From Mycobacterium kubicae (GTDB lineage Bacteria > Actinomycetota > Actinomycetes > Mycobacteriales > Mycobacteriaceae), in the NCBI RefSeq assembly GCF_015689175.1, contig NZ_CP065047.1, positions 5,332,001 to 5,396,000 on the forward strand: 64,000 nucleotides of DNA, given 5' to 3'. Of this stretch, positions 54,692 to 63,465 are shown one piece after another (positions within the stretch are counted from its first letter, which is position 1; every line of letters begins with the position of its first letter). The translations under genes were made by a program, and so were the position numbers. The notes beneath the pieces are model-generated. The model did no database searches. It saw only the letters and a list, made by a program, of their open reading frames with translations, and was not told where the DNA came from.

Positions 54692-55645
54692 ATGACCAAC
54701 CTCCACACGATCAACTTGCACGGTGACCGTGTCGCATACCGCGACGAGGGCGCGGGCGAGGTGCTGCTGCTGATTCACGGCATGGGCGGCAACTCGAACA
54801 ACTGGCGCAAGATGATCCCGGTCCTGTCCAAGAACTATCGCGTCATCGCCCCAGACCTCCTGGGCCACGGCCAAACCGACAAGCCGCGCGGTGACTACTC
54901 GTTGGGTGCTTTCGCAGTGTGGTTGCGTGACTTCCTGGACGCCCTCGGTATCCCCCGCGTCACGGTCATCGGCCACTCCCTGGGCGGCGGAATCGCGATG
55001 CAGTTCACCCATCAGCACCGCGACTACTGCGAGCGGCTGATCCTGCTCAGCAGCGGTGGCCTCGGCGGCGAAGTGAACCGTGCGTTGCGGCTCTGCTCCC
55101 TGCCCGGCTCCGAATTCGTGCTGCAGGTGGCCGCGTCGAAGCCGGTAATCACTGCCCGCAAGGCGCTTTCGGCCATCAAGTCCGCCGACCGGGATCTGAG
55201 CGAACATTGGGAAGCCCACACCGCCCTGGCCAACCCGGAGAACCGGCAGGCGTTTCTGCGCACGCTGCGCGCCGTCGTCGACCGTCGCGGTCAGGCAGTC
55301 TGCGCACTCAATCGCCTGCACGCCAACGGCAATGTGCCGGTGATGATCATCAGCGGAGACCAGGATCGCGTGATACCCATTGCCCACGCCTACGCGGCGC
55401 ACCAGGCGATGCCCCACAGCCGCCTGCACATCCTGCCCGGCGTCTCGCACCACCCGCACACCGAACAGCCCGAGGCGGTGGCCAGCCTCATCGACGACTT
55501 CATTGGCACCGAGGCTCGCACGCTTGGTGCAGCGGACTCGCGACGCACCGGCATGCGGTCTGAGGCGATGATGCAGCGGATGGGCTCGGCACGCTCGCGG
55601 CACCTGCACCTGGTCCGGATGCCCGACGAATCCCGTTGCGGCTGA
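54692..55645 (+). CDS. Alpha/beta hydrolase
   Basis: Soluble hydrolase of 317 residues. HGMGGNSNNW is the oxyanion loop, Ser in GHSLGGG the nucleophile, Asp in SGDQDRVIP the acid, and His in GVSHHPH the base. The C-terminal 50 residues are basic and likely disordered. Similar proteins cleave esters or C-C bonds of ring-cleavage products. Its neighbour on the other strand is an enoyl-CoA hydratase. Substrate unknown. Confidence 0.85.
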   Translation: MTNLHTINLHGDRVAYRDEGAGEVLLLIHGMGGNSNNWRKMIPVLSKNYRVIAPDLLGHGQTDKPRGDYSLGAFAVWLRDFLDALGIPRVTVIGHSLGGGIAMQFTHQHRDYCERLILLSSGGLGGEVNRALRLCSLPGSEFVLQVAASKPVITARKALSAIKSADRDLSEHWEAHTALANPENRQAFLRTLRAVVDRRGQAVCALNRLHANGNVPVMIISGDQDRVIPIAHAYAAHQAMPHSRLHILPGVSHHPHTEQPEAVASLIDDFIGTEARTLGAADSRRTGMRSEAMMQRMGSARSRHLHLVRMPDESRCG

Positions 55646-55662
55646 ACCGATTCGAACCGCGA

Positions 55663-56442
55663 TTAGGTTCGGGTGCCCTTGCGGGAAAGGAACGCCCGCA
55701 TGTGCTGCTGCGGCTCTCCGGTCAAAAACGCCAGGCCGAACTGCTCGACGCTGTCTTCGATCGCCGAGTGGACCGTCATATCGAACCACTTGTTGAGCAG
55801 ACGCTTCTGTTGCCGCACGGCGTGCGGGCCAAAGCCGCTCAGCCGGGCAGCCAATTCACCAATCCGAGCGTCCAACCCATCGGCCGCGACGACCTCGTGC
55901 ACCAACCCCCAGGCCGCGGCGGTATCAGCGTCGATGGTCTCCCCGGTCAGTAACAACCACGCCGAGTGCGAGGCCCCGATCAGCGCCGGCAGCAACGCCG
56001 AGTGAATGACCGACGGGATGCCCACGGCCACCTCCGGCATGCCGAACTTGGCGCCCGATTCGGCGATCCGCAGATCACAACACGCGGCGACTTCCAGACC
56101 CCCGCCCAGACACCAGCCCGCCAGGCGCGCAATGACGGGTACCGGACAGGCCCGGATCGCCTCGCACAATCCGGCGAGGCGGCGAATGAACACCTCGCCA
56201 CTGGACTGATCGAGGGTCACCATCTCGTTGATGTCGGCGCCCCCGATAAACGCCTTCTCTCCCGACCCGCGCAACACCACCACCCGCACGTCGGCGTCTT
56301 GGCTCACCGCGCCGAACGCATCGGTCAATGCGGTGATCGCCGGGCTGCCAACGATATTCAGCGTTTTGGAGTTGACCAACTCGATGGTGACCACACCGCC
56401 GTCACGATTCAGTTCGACGAACGGGCCAGCCGTCGGGCTCAT
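55663..56442 (-). CDS. Enoyl-CoA hydratase/isomerase family protein
   Basis: Crotonase-fold protein of 259 residues. Oxyanion-hole parts FIGGADINEM and AGWCLGGGLEVA, and Glu in GMPEVAVGIPS, match active hydratases. It would add water to enoyl-CoA in fatty-acid or sterol side-chain breakdown. Its start overlaps the stop of the PE_PGRS gene by four bases, an odd operon partner. Confidence 0.87.
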   Translation of the reverse strand: MSPTAGPFVELNRDGGVVTIELVNSKTLNIVGSPAITALTDAFGAVSQDADVRVVVLRGSGEKAFIGGADINEMVTLDQSSGEVFIRRLAGLCEAIRACPVPVIARLAGWCLGGGLEVAACCDLRIAESGAKFGMPEVAVGIPSVIHSALLPALIGASHSAWLLLTGETIDADTAAAWGLVHEVVAADGLDARIGELAARLSGFGPHAVRQQKRLLNKWFDMTVHSAIEDSVEQFGLAFLTGEPQQHMRAFLSRKGTRT

Positions 56443-58064
56443 ACGCCAACCAGGTCGTGGGCTACCGCGGCGGGAAAGTGAACGATCGCGGCGCCGACCT
56501 GGTCGACCCCGTCGCGCACTGTGCTCAGAATGGTGGTCGGATCACCGCTGAACAAGGACGCGCCGATGTCGTAAGCCGCATACTGCGGCGCCGTGATCAG
56601 GTTGCGTACGTCGACGAACAGCTTGGTCGGCAACGACGCCGGCCCGACGGGTATGCCGTCCCAGCTGACCAGGTTCCAGCCGCCCGCCGGATCGCCCTGC
56701 ACCACGACCGTGCCGACGTTGGGCAGCACCGGATGGGTGAGCATGAGCCAGAAGTCGGGATTGTTGACGTTCATCATCGTCCCGGCCTCGATGGTGAATG
56801 CGCTGGAATACGCGACCGAGGTATTACTGGGGACCGGGTGGGCCAGGGCATTGCCGTAGATCGTCTCCATCGCGCTGGTGAAACCGCGGTTGAAGACTAT
56901 CCCGTTGATGTCGGTGGAACCGGGGGCCAGCATCGGGAAGAGCGGAAAGCCCAGCGTCCACGCCACCGGTCCGACCAGATACAGCAAGCCGGCCGGGCTG
57001 ATCTGCGGCAGACCGTCGAAATAGCCGGCACTGATCTCGTTGAGCCCCGGCAACACACCGAAGGAGTTGGTCAGCGCCGCGGCGGTCTGCTGCGTTCTGA
57101 TCAACTCCGAGGCGAAGACACCGGCGTAGTCGCTACTGGGCCCGAAGGCGTTCGCGATGGCCTGCGCCTGGGCTATGCCCAGTTGATCGAGCGGCAATCC
57201 CGGGATGGCGGTGTCTATCCAGCCCGCGGCGTTCGCCGCCGTCTGGCCGTGCCGGACGAAGTCGATGATGATCGACTGCCCAGTACCGCCGGTGCCGGTG
57301 CCGGTGCCCCCGGTTCCCAGGAGCCAGCCACCCCGCCCGGTGGGCGCCGCCCCCGCACCGAGGCCGCCGTCGCCGAACAGGAGGGCCTGGCCACCGGCGC
57401 CTCCTAGGCCGCCGGGACCGCCCGGGCCGCCATTGCCCATCAACCACCCGCCGGCGCCACCCATGCCGCCGGTTCCACCGCCGAAACCGGCTCCGCCCGG
57501 GCCACCGTTGCCGATCAGTCCGGCATTGCCGCCGTTGCCCCCGGCTGCGGTCCCCCCGGTGGGGCTGTATCCGGCACCGCCATCGCCGAACAGCAATCCT
57601 CCGGCGCCGCCGGTGGGCGTGGCCGCCGTTCCTGCGGCGCCATTGCCGATCAACGCGCGCCCGAACAGGACGTTGGTCGGTGTGTTGATGATCGGGTCGA
57701 GCACCTGGCCGAGTGGACTGGTGATCCACGCTTGACCCGCGGTGTGCACCGGACCGTAAACCCAGCTCTGGAAACCCGCGGCGATGGTGGCCTCGGTACC
57801 GGCGTACGACGCCGCCGCCGCACTCAAGGCACCCACGAACTGCTCGTGATATGCCGCCGCCTGCGCAGCCGCCAGCTGATACTCCTGCGCATGCGAGCCG
57901 AACAGGGTCGCGATGGCGGCGGAGACCTCGTCCGCGGCCGCGGCTAGGACCCCGGTCGTCGGAAGCGCTGCAACCAGATTGGTGGCGCTGACCGCGGAGC
58001 CGATCTGGGCTACCTCGGTGGCAACGCTCTCCAAAATGGCCGGCGCCACGAGCACAGCTGACAT
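56439..58064 (-). CDS. PE_PGRS11: PE_PGRS protein with phosphoglycerate-mutase-like domain (PE_PGRS11-type)
   Basis: Cell-surface or secreted protein of 541 residues. PE domain 1-95, a linker with a GRPLI-like FGRALIGNG (135-142), a Gly-rich PGRS part (about 140-265, GGxGG repeats), then a histidine-phosphatase domain starting at RHGQT (271-275) with SELIRTQQTA. The second catalytic His motif (SHG) seems to be YSSAF, so enzymatic activity is uncertain. Organisation matches H37Rv Rv0754. Export through a type VII system is expected from the PE domain, with the YxxxD-type signal probably near residue 87-91. Confidence 0.9.
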   Translation of the reverse strand: MSAVLVAPAILESVATEVAQIGSAVSATNLVAALPTTGVLAAAADEVSAAIATLFGSHAQEYQLAAAQAAAYHEQFVGALSAAAASYAGTEATIAAGFQSWVYGPVHTAGQAWITSPLGQVLDPIINTPTNVLFGRALIGNGAAGTAATPTGGAGGLLFGDGGAGYSPTGGTAAGGNGGNAGLIGNGGPGGAGFGGGTGGMGGAGGWLMGNGGPGGPGGLGGAGGQALLFGDGGLGAGAAPTGRGGWLLGTGGTGTGTGGTGQSIIIDFVRHGQTAANAAGWIDTAIPGLPLDQLGIAQAQAIANAFGPSSDYAGVFASELIRTQQTAAALTNSFGVLPGLNEISAGYFDGLPQISPAGLLYLVGPVAWTLGFPLFPMLAPGSTDINGIVFNRGFTSAMETIYGNALAHPVPSNTSVAYSSAFTIEAGTMMNVNNPDFWLMLTHPVLPNVGTVVVQGDPAGGWNLVSWDGIPVGPASLPTKLFVDVRNLITAPQYAAYDIGASLFSGDPTTILSTVRDGVDQVGAAIVHFPAAVAHDLVGV

Positions 58065-58174
58065 CGGCGACCCCCAGTGATATGGCGTAAAGCCATCATG
58101 GAGGCGAACACCGGAAAAATGGCAGGAATTGCGCCAATGTCCGGTCGGCCGTGTCGGGCCGGATCAGTAGTGCG

Positions 58175-59086
58175 TCAGTACAGAGGCACCCAGACTCCGA
58201 AGAACCAGTAACCCCAACCGCCGTACTGCCAGTTGAAGACCGGGAAGACGGTGAAAGTGTTGTAGTTGAACCGGCCGAAGTCGTTCCGCGCGTAGCCCAG
58301 GTCACGCGGCGCGCCGTAGTACGGGCGGTTCCAGCCACCGGGAGGCGGCGGGCCGTTCCAGCCACCGGGAGGCGGTGGGCCGTACCAGTTTGGCGGCGGG
58401 TGGCCGGGAGCCGGGCCGTCGTTCCAGCCCCAGCCCCGCTGCGGCGGTGGCGGTGGCGCGCCCCGGCCGGGATAGGCGAAGCCGTAAGCGTCGGTGGGGC
58501 CGCCGAACTGGTTGCTGGCGCGCTCCAGGTTCGCCCGCGGGATGTATGGCGGGTGCGGCGGCTGCGTCGGCTGCGCGTTGATGATCACGTTAATCTGCAC
58601 GGCCGCCGCCGAAGAGGTGGTAGTCGTCGTCTGCCCAGCGGGGGTGGTGGTCGACCCGGCGCTCGGTGACGTGGTGCTCTGTCCGGCCGGGGTGGTGGTC
58701 TGCCCGCTCGGCGAGGTGGTGGTTCCGGCCGACTCGGTGGTGGTCTGAACGCTCGACGTGGTCGTCTGCGAGGAGGGCGTGGTCGTCTGCGGTGCCGTCG
58801 TGGTGGGCGGTGCCGTCGTCGTCGGCGCGGCCGTCGTGGTCTGCGGTGCCGCGGTGGTGGTCTGGGGTGCGGCGCTCGTGGTCTGCGGTGCCGCCGTGGT
58901 CGCGGGTGCAGTGGTCTGCGGAGCCGTCGGGCTCTGCGCCGTAGGCGGCGCCGGGCTTGCCGACGTTTCGGGCGCCAACGGAATCGGCGGGCTCATCGGA
59001 GCCGAGTTGGCCGACGGATCCAGCGTCAAAGCGGCGACGACACTGGCCGCGACCGCTGCTGCGCTGACGACACGTTTCATGGGCAT
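58175..59086 (-). CDS. Secreted Thr/Pro-rich protein
   Basis: Exported protein of 303 residues. Signal peptide VVSAAAVAASVVAALTLDPSANSA, then a long low-complexity region of TTT and AP repeats (about 35-165, such as APQTTTAAP), which may be O-mannosylated, and a C-terminal domain rich in Gly, Pro, Trp and Tyr (GGWNGPPPP, ending GYWFFGVWVPLY). AGGAGGGG lies eight bases before the ATG. It follows the LpqH-like lipoprotein gene by 40 bp in the same direction. No enzyme motif seen. Confidence 0.8.
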   Translation of the reverse strand: MPMKRVVSAAAVAASVVAALTLDPSANSAPMSPPIPLAPETSASPAPPTAQSPTAPQTTAPATTAAPQTTSAAPQTTTAAPQTTTAAPTTTAPPTTTAPQTTTPSSQTTTSSVQTTTESAGTTTSPSGQTTTPAGQSTTSPSAGSTTTPAGQTTTTTSSAAAVQINVIINAQPTQPPHPPYIPRANLERASNQFGGPTDAYGFAYPGRGAPPPPPQRGWGWNDGPAPGHPPPNWYGPPPPGGWNGPPPPGGWNRPYYGAPRDLGYARNDFGRFNYNTFTVFPVFNWQYGGWGYWFFGVWVPLY

Positions 59087-59126
59087 TGCTGCGTCCCCTC
59101 CTGGGCTTGGCCTCGACGTACTGCCG

Positions 59127-59612
59127 CTACGGGCAGGTCACGCTCATCTCGAAGGACTTGGTCACCGACTTCGGCTGGTCCGGGTTGCTCATGTCGACAC
59201 CTGACGCGGTGCCTTTGATGCCGTACGCCTTGCCGTCCACCGCGGCTCCGGCGTTGGTGCCCTGATTGGGCGCGGCGTCAGAGAAGCCCAGCGTGATGCC
59301 GTTGACGTTGCCGAGTCCGACCGAATGCACGATGGGCGGGTTGTCGGTGCTGACCACCGCGCCGACACCGTTGGCCACATCACCGATTCCGATATTGATG
59401 GTGTTGCCCGACGTCGTGCATGTCACCGGACCGGAGACGTTGACCTGCTGACCGTCGACAACGACCTTCGGAGCGGGTGCACCTGCCGACGGAGCTCCCT
59501 GCGACCCCTGGTCGGACTTCTTGCTGGAACAACCGGCGCACGCCCCCACGACCACAGCCGCGCTGACCACACCGACCAAAACCCCACGCTTCACCACTGC
59601 TTTGCTTGTCAC
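59127..59612 (-). CDS. LpqH-family (19 kDa-type) lipoprotein
   Basis: Lipoprotein of 161 residues. Signal peptide with lipobox near CAGCSS; Cys28 aligns with the lipidated Cys of M. tuberculosis LpqH (GCSS), although position -3 is Cys25. A short Ser/Gly linker precedes a beta-rich domain with two Cys and the [19 protein letters not shown] opening. LpqH proteins are surface antigens recognised by TLR2 and may bind lipids. First gene of a unit with the Thr-rich protein. Confidence 0.87.
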   Translation of the reverse strand: MTSKAVVKRGVLVGVVSAAVVVGACAGCSSKKSDQGSQGAPSAGAPAPKVVVDGQQVNVSGPVTCTTSGNTINIGIGDVANGVGAVVSTDNPPIVHSVGLGNVNGITLGFSDAAPNQGTNAGAAVDGKAYGIKGTASGVDMSNPDQPKSVTKSFEMSVTCP

Positions 59613-59823
59613 TGGTGTCGCTCACCCTTCGTGTCGTCGTCCCGCCCGCCGAGCACACAATTTCTCCGCGGGTACCCAACGGCCGAGAAGTGCAAACCGA
59701 CTCGGGCAACTCAGTGTGCTGTACCGACCGCTGGGAGGCAAGGTGGTCGCCATGACGGTCAACGGGTAGGGCGACGTGAACATCAGTGAGAGATCGGTTT
59801 GCCACGGGTGTTGATCAGGCTTC

Positions 59824-60705
59824 TCACCGGTTGGCATGGCGCTCAAGGAAATTCAGCACGGCCTCGGCGAAGATGTCGTTACGGTCGCCGGCGACCATGT
59901 GGCCCGCGCCGCGGACGTCGGTGAACTCCACCTGCGGGAACCGGGCGAGGAATTCGTCGGCGCTGTTCTGGCTGACCAAGTCGCTCATCTGGCCGCGAAT
60001 GAGCAGCATCGGCACACCGTCGCGCAGGATCCGTTCGACAGCGGCATACATCCGATCCACATCGGTGACCTCGATCGGCGGGAATGCCGCTGTGCCGCTG
60101 ATGAACTGCGGATCCCAGTGCCAATACCACCGATCACCGCGCCGGCGCAGGTTGGTGGTCAGGCCTTGCAGATCGGTGGGCCGCGGGCGATGCGGGTTGT
60201 ATTCGGCGATCGCGTCAGCGACCTCTTCCAGCGAGCCGAATCCGGACTTGACGCGGTCGGCCATGAAGGCATGTATCCGGTTGGCACCGGACTGGTTCAT
60301 GTTGGGCACGATGTCGACCAGTACGACCGCGCTCGCGATGCCCGGTGAGCGCTCCCCCGCCAACAGCATCGAGGTGAAGCCCCCCAGCGATGCGCCGACC
60401 AGCACCGGTTCCGGCGGCAGGTCATGCAGCACTTCATGCACGTCCGCGGCGAAGCTGGCGACCCGGTAGTCACCGTCGCTCGACCAGTCCGATTCGCCGT
60501 GTCCCCGCAAGTCCACGGTGACCGCCTGCCACCCACGCTTGGCCACGGCGGCCGCCGCGCGTCCCCACGAGCGCCGGGTCTGCCCGCCCCCGTGCAGGAA
60601 CACCACCGCTCGCGATTGCGGATCACCGAGTCGATCCGCCACGATGCGGACACCGCCGGTCGCGTGGGTGACAAACGGTTGCGCCGCCATGGCGTCAGTG
60701 GCCAT
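59824..60705 (-). CDS. Alpha/beta hydrolase
   Basis: Hydrolase of about 293 residues. HGGGQTRRSW oxyanion loop, Ser in VGASLGGF, Asp in GQMSDLV and His in GAGHMVAG. ATG 60705 follows TAGTAT (60712-60717 on this strand) by six bases, so the mRNA is likely leaderless. Similar to peroxidase/esterase-type hydrolases; substrate unknown. A 211-bp gap with no gene lies downstream before the lipoprotein gene. Confidence 0.87.
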   Translation of the reverse strand: MATDAMAAQPFVTHATGGVRIVADRLGDPQSRAVVFLHGGGQTRRSWGRAAAAVAKRGWQAVTVDLRGHGESDWSSDGDYRVASFAADVHEVLHDLPPEPVLVGASLGGFTSMLLAGERSPGIASAVVLVDIVPNMNQSGANRIHAFMADRVKSGFGSLEEVADAIAEYNPHRPRPTDLQGLTTNLRRRGDRWYWHWDPQFISGTAAFPPIEVTDVDRMYAAVERILRDGVPMLLIRGQMSDLVSQNSADEFLARFPQVEFTDVRGAGHMVAGDRNDIFAEAVLNFLERHANR

Positions 60706-60762
60706 CAGCAAATACTAGGGCGTTACACAACCGGGTCCGGTCGTTGCGTGCCGGAGCCGGGT

Positions 60763-60930
60763 TTAGGCCCCCCGGGAACCGCTGCCGGACCCGAAGAATC
60801 CGGAGACCCGCCGACCGATCCGGCTCAGGAAGCTACCACCCTGTCCCTGGGTCTCGTTGATTCGGTTGAGCGTTTGTTCGCCCTCTTTCGCGTAGTCCTT
60901 GACCGATTCGTCGCCTTCTTCAGCGCGCAT
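60763..60930 (-). CDS. Small basic protein (55 residues)
   Basis: Tiny gene starting at ATG 60930 with a strong GGAGG five bases upstream. The product begins MRAEEGDESVKDYAKEGEQT, an acidic helical part, and ends in a Gly/Ser/Arg-rich tail (RIGRRVSGFFGSGSGSRGA). Perhaps a small DNA- or membrane-associated protein. It follows the nonapeptide-repeat gene by 21 bases and is probably co-transcribed with it. Family not recognised. Confidence 0.65.
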   Translation of the reverse strand: MRAEEGDESVKDYAKEGEQTLNRINETQGQGGSFLSRIGRRVSGFFGSGSGSRGA

Positions 60931-60951
60931 GTCCGCCTCCGTTCTCGTCTG

Positions 60952-61101
60952 TTATTCCGGGGTCACCCGCTGCGGCGGTTCGGCCGGCGTGAGCCGTTCC
61001 GGCGGCTCGGCCGGCGTCAACCGCTCGGGTGTTTCGGAGGGCGTCAACCGCTCCGGCGATTCTCCGGGTGTACCTCGTTCCGGCGTTTGGGGATCTGTCA
61101 C
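60952..61101 (-). CDS. Small nonapeptide-repeat protein (49 residues)
   Basis: GTG 61101 with GGAG eight bases upstream (GTG 61107 possible). Almost the whole product is a tandem repeat of nine residues: PERGTPGES, PERLTPSET, PERLTPAEP, PERLTPAEP, PQRVTPE. The DNA repeats with a 27-bp period, so all three frames look repetitive; the frame chosen has the ribosome site and high third-position GC. Disordered, acidic/Pro-rich; Thr-Pro sites could be phosphorylated by the neighbouring kinase, which is inference. Confidence 0.6.
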   Translation of the reverse strand: MTDPQTPERGTPGESPERLTPSETPERLTPAEPPERLTPAEPPQRVTPE

Positions 61102-61193
61102 GATCACTCCTGTGTTCGGGTTCCAGGCTGCCTACCCCTCGAGCCTGGGGTCCCAAACAGTCAGCGACCGCGGTCACTCCCGCGCGTACTGCG

Positions 61194-63359
61194 TCAGCCT
61201 CCGGAACGGGTGAATTTCATTTCGTAGTTGCCCCCCTTGCAGGAGCTTCCCGTCTCGTCTTTGAAGCCGCTGCCGGTGAGCACCGCGATCGGGTCGTGCG
61301 GCGGCTCCGGTAGCGGGAAGGTGCCGTTGATCTTGACGTGGGAGGTGCCGCCCGCCGGGCAGGCGGCGTCGTATTCGTCGTCGCGGGTCCACTCGTTGTT
61401 GGCGAATTGCAGTAGTTGGGTGCCGCTGGTGCCGTTGCGGACGAATCGGCTCAGGCACCGGTCACCGGTGCGCAGACAGATGGTGTCGACGTTGTAGTCG
61501 CCCTCCTGTGGCTTGGGCGCACCGGGACCGGAGTAGGTCGTCACCTGGTGATAAAAGCCGTGCAGGCCTTGGGCCGGGGAGACGACGCGCGTCGGCTGGT
61601 CGGCCGGGTTGCCCAGGCTGGCGACATTGGCGTCACCGGTGCGGGTGAAGGTGACCTTGCGTTTGCTGTAGCAGGCGAGGGAGTCGGTGATCCACTCGCC
61701 GTCCATGCTGCCGTCGGCTCGGGGCTGCAGCCAGACGTAGTTCCACTTCTCGATGGACTTGTCGTTGCACTTCCCCCCTTCCAGGATCACCGCGATCCAG
61801 CGCCCACGGACGTCATCGAGGATGAGGTTCGGCGTGTGGTTGTAACGGCCGGATTGGCGCGAGGCGGTGGCCACGCAGCCGTTGCTGCCACAGCTTGACC
61901 GGAAGACCCAGGTTTCCTTGTCCGGCGGTTCCGAATTCGGCACTTCCTGACCCGCCAGGGACAGCTTGGGGCCGAAGTCGGCGGTGTACTCGCCGGTGAA
62001 CGGTCCGGAGTTGTCCGGTGCGGCATTGGGCTCGGTAGTTGACGGCTGGTGTGACGCGTCCCCACCACCGCCGCCGGTCAGCAGCACGGCGGCGACGACG
62101 CCGATGACCGTCAGCACCGCGGCGCCGCTGAGCAACATGACCGCTAGGCGGCGTCTTTTGGGTTTCGCCGGGGGCGCATCCTGGCGGGGGGCCGGCGCAT
62201 CCTGCCGTGGGGCCGGCGGCGCTGGCCAGGGGGCCTGGCCGCGAGCCTCGCTGGACGCCGCGAACAGGTTGGGATCGGTGTTGGGGCGCATCACGGTCGG
62301 GTCGGTGTTGGGCGCGTGCTGCGTCGCGTCGACCGATGGTTGGCGCATGGTCGGATCGGTCGACGACGGCACTGGCTTCGCCGCGAGCGGCCGTGGCTGC
62401 GGCGGAGGCGACGCGACCGGCTGGGGCGGCGGGCCTGGGGTCGGCGGGCCTGAAGGCGGCGGGGGCGGCGGGCTGGGCGGCGCCTGCCGTGGCCCCCACC
62501 CGGTGTTGCGTTGCGCGGGTTGGGGCCGGCGCACGGGGATCGGCCGCGTTCCGGTGATCGCGTCTCGTGCGGCCGCGGCCATTTGGGTGACCGTGGCGTA
62601 GCGCTGCGCGGGGTTTTTGGCCATTGCGGTGGCGACCACGGTGTCGAACTCGCGCGGCACGCCGCGACGATGCGCCGACGGCCGAGGCGGCGGCAGCGAG
62701 AGATGGCCGCCGATCTGCTGCTCGAGGCTGTCCCCAGGGAAAGGCTGGTTGCCGGTGAGGCATTCGTAGAACACACAGCCCAACGCGTAGGTGTCGCCGC
62801 GTGGGTCGGTCTGGCCGGTGGTCAGCCGCTCCGGGGCCATGTACGCCCACGTGCCGATCACATTGCCGGTACCGGTCATCCGCGAGCTTCCTGCCGCCCG
62901 GGCGATGCCGAAGTCGATCAGGTAGGCGAAGTCGTCTTCGGTCACCAAGATGTTGGACGGTTTGACGTCGCGGTGGACCAGCCCGATTCGGTGGGCGGCG
63001 CGCAGCGCCGAGGCCACCTGTTCGATGATCTTCACCGTTCGCTCCGGGTCCAGCGGGCCGTCGGCGATGATGGCGCCCAGGTCTCGGCCGTGGACCAGGC
63101 GCATGTCGACATAGAGCCGGCCGTCGATCTCACCGAAGTTGTGGATCGGTACCACGTGGGGTTCGTTGAGGCCGGCCGCCGCCAGCGCTTCCCGACGGAA
63201 CCGCTGCTCGAACACTGGGTCATTGGCCAGGTTCGCCGGCAGCACTTTCACGGCGACCACGCGTTGCGTCTCGGTGTCGTAGGCGCGCCACACCTCGCCC
63301 ATGCCACCGCGTCCCAGCAACGCGATCAGCCGGTAGCGGCCGAACGGCGTACCTTCCAC
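61194..63359 (-). CDS. Membrane Ser/Thr protein kinase with Cys-rich external domain
   Basis: Receptor-type kinase of 721 residues. Kinase domain about 8-270: P-loop GRGGMG, Lys38, HRDVKPSN (Asp131, Lys133), DFG at 149-151, APE at 175-177, all intact. A Pro-rich linker (about 275-400) contains NTDPT-like repeats that could be phosphorylated. One transmembrane helix (404-427) leads to an external domain of about 290 residues with eight Cys, enough for four disulfides. Not an obvious counterpart of the eleven H37Rv kinases. The two tiny genes lie just downstream. Confidence 0.9.
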   Translation of the reverse strand: MEGTPFGRYRLIALLGRGGMGEVWRAYDTETQRVVAVKVLPANLANDPVFEQRFRREALAAAGLNEPHVVPIHNFGEIDGRLYVDMRLVHGRDLGAIIADGPLDPERTVKIIEQVASALRAAHRIGLVHRDVKPSNILVTEDDFAYLIDFGIARAAGSSRMTGTGNVIGTWAYMAPERLTTGQTDPRGDTYALGCVFYECLTGNQPFPGDSLEQQIGGHLSLPPPRPSAHRRGVPREFDTVVATAMAKNPAQRYATVTQMAAAARDAITGTRPIPVRRPQPAQRNTGWGPRQAPPSPPPPPPSGPPTPGPPPQPVASPPPQPRPLAAKPVPSSTDPTMRQPSVDATQHAPNTDPTVMRPNTDPNLFAASSEARGQAPWPAPPAPRQDAPAPRQDAPPAKPKRRRLAVMLLSGAAVLTVIGVVAAVLLTGGGGGDASHQPSTTEPNAAPDNSGPFTGEYTADFGPKLSLAGQEVPNSEPPDKETWVFRSSCGSNGCVATASRQSGRYNHTPNLILDDVRGRWIAVILEGGKCNDKSIEKWNYVWLQPRADGSMDGEWITDSLACYSKRKVTFTRTGDANVASLGNPADQPTRVVSPAQGLHGFYHQVTTYSGPGAPKPQEGDYNVDTICLRTGDRCLSRFVRNGTSGTQLLQFANNEWTRDDEYDAACPAGGTSHVKINGTFPLPEPPHDPIAVLTGSGFKDETGSSCKGGNYEMKFTRSGG

Positions 63360-63465
63360 TCCGCCCCCCTCAGCGAGAGTTCAGTGAATATCCAGCAAAT
63401 AACAATAGAGCTGCGCGAGCGAACGCGGCAGCCTTTGTCTCGATGAACACCATCAGGCCGAACGG

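Noticed and set aside
57260..57650. Regular GC-rich repeats that might suggest a CRISPR array
   Set aside because: They are the Gly-codon repeats of the PGRS region, without constant repeats or unique spacers. No CRISPR array is seen in the window.
60899..61213. Plus-strand repetitive frame over the nonapeptide-repeat gene
   Set aside because: The 27-bp DNA period makes every frame repetitive; the minus-strand frame has the better ribosome site, operon position and codon bias.
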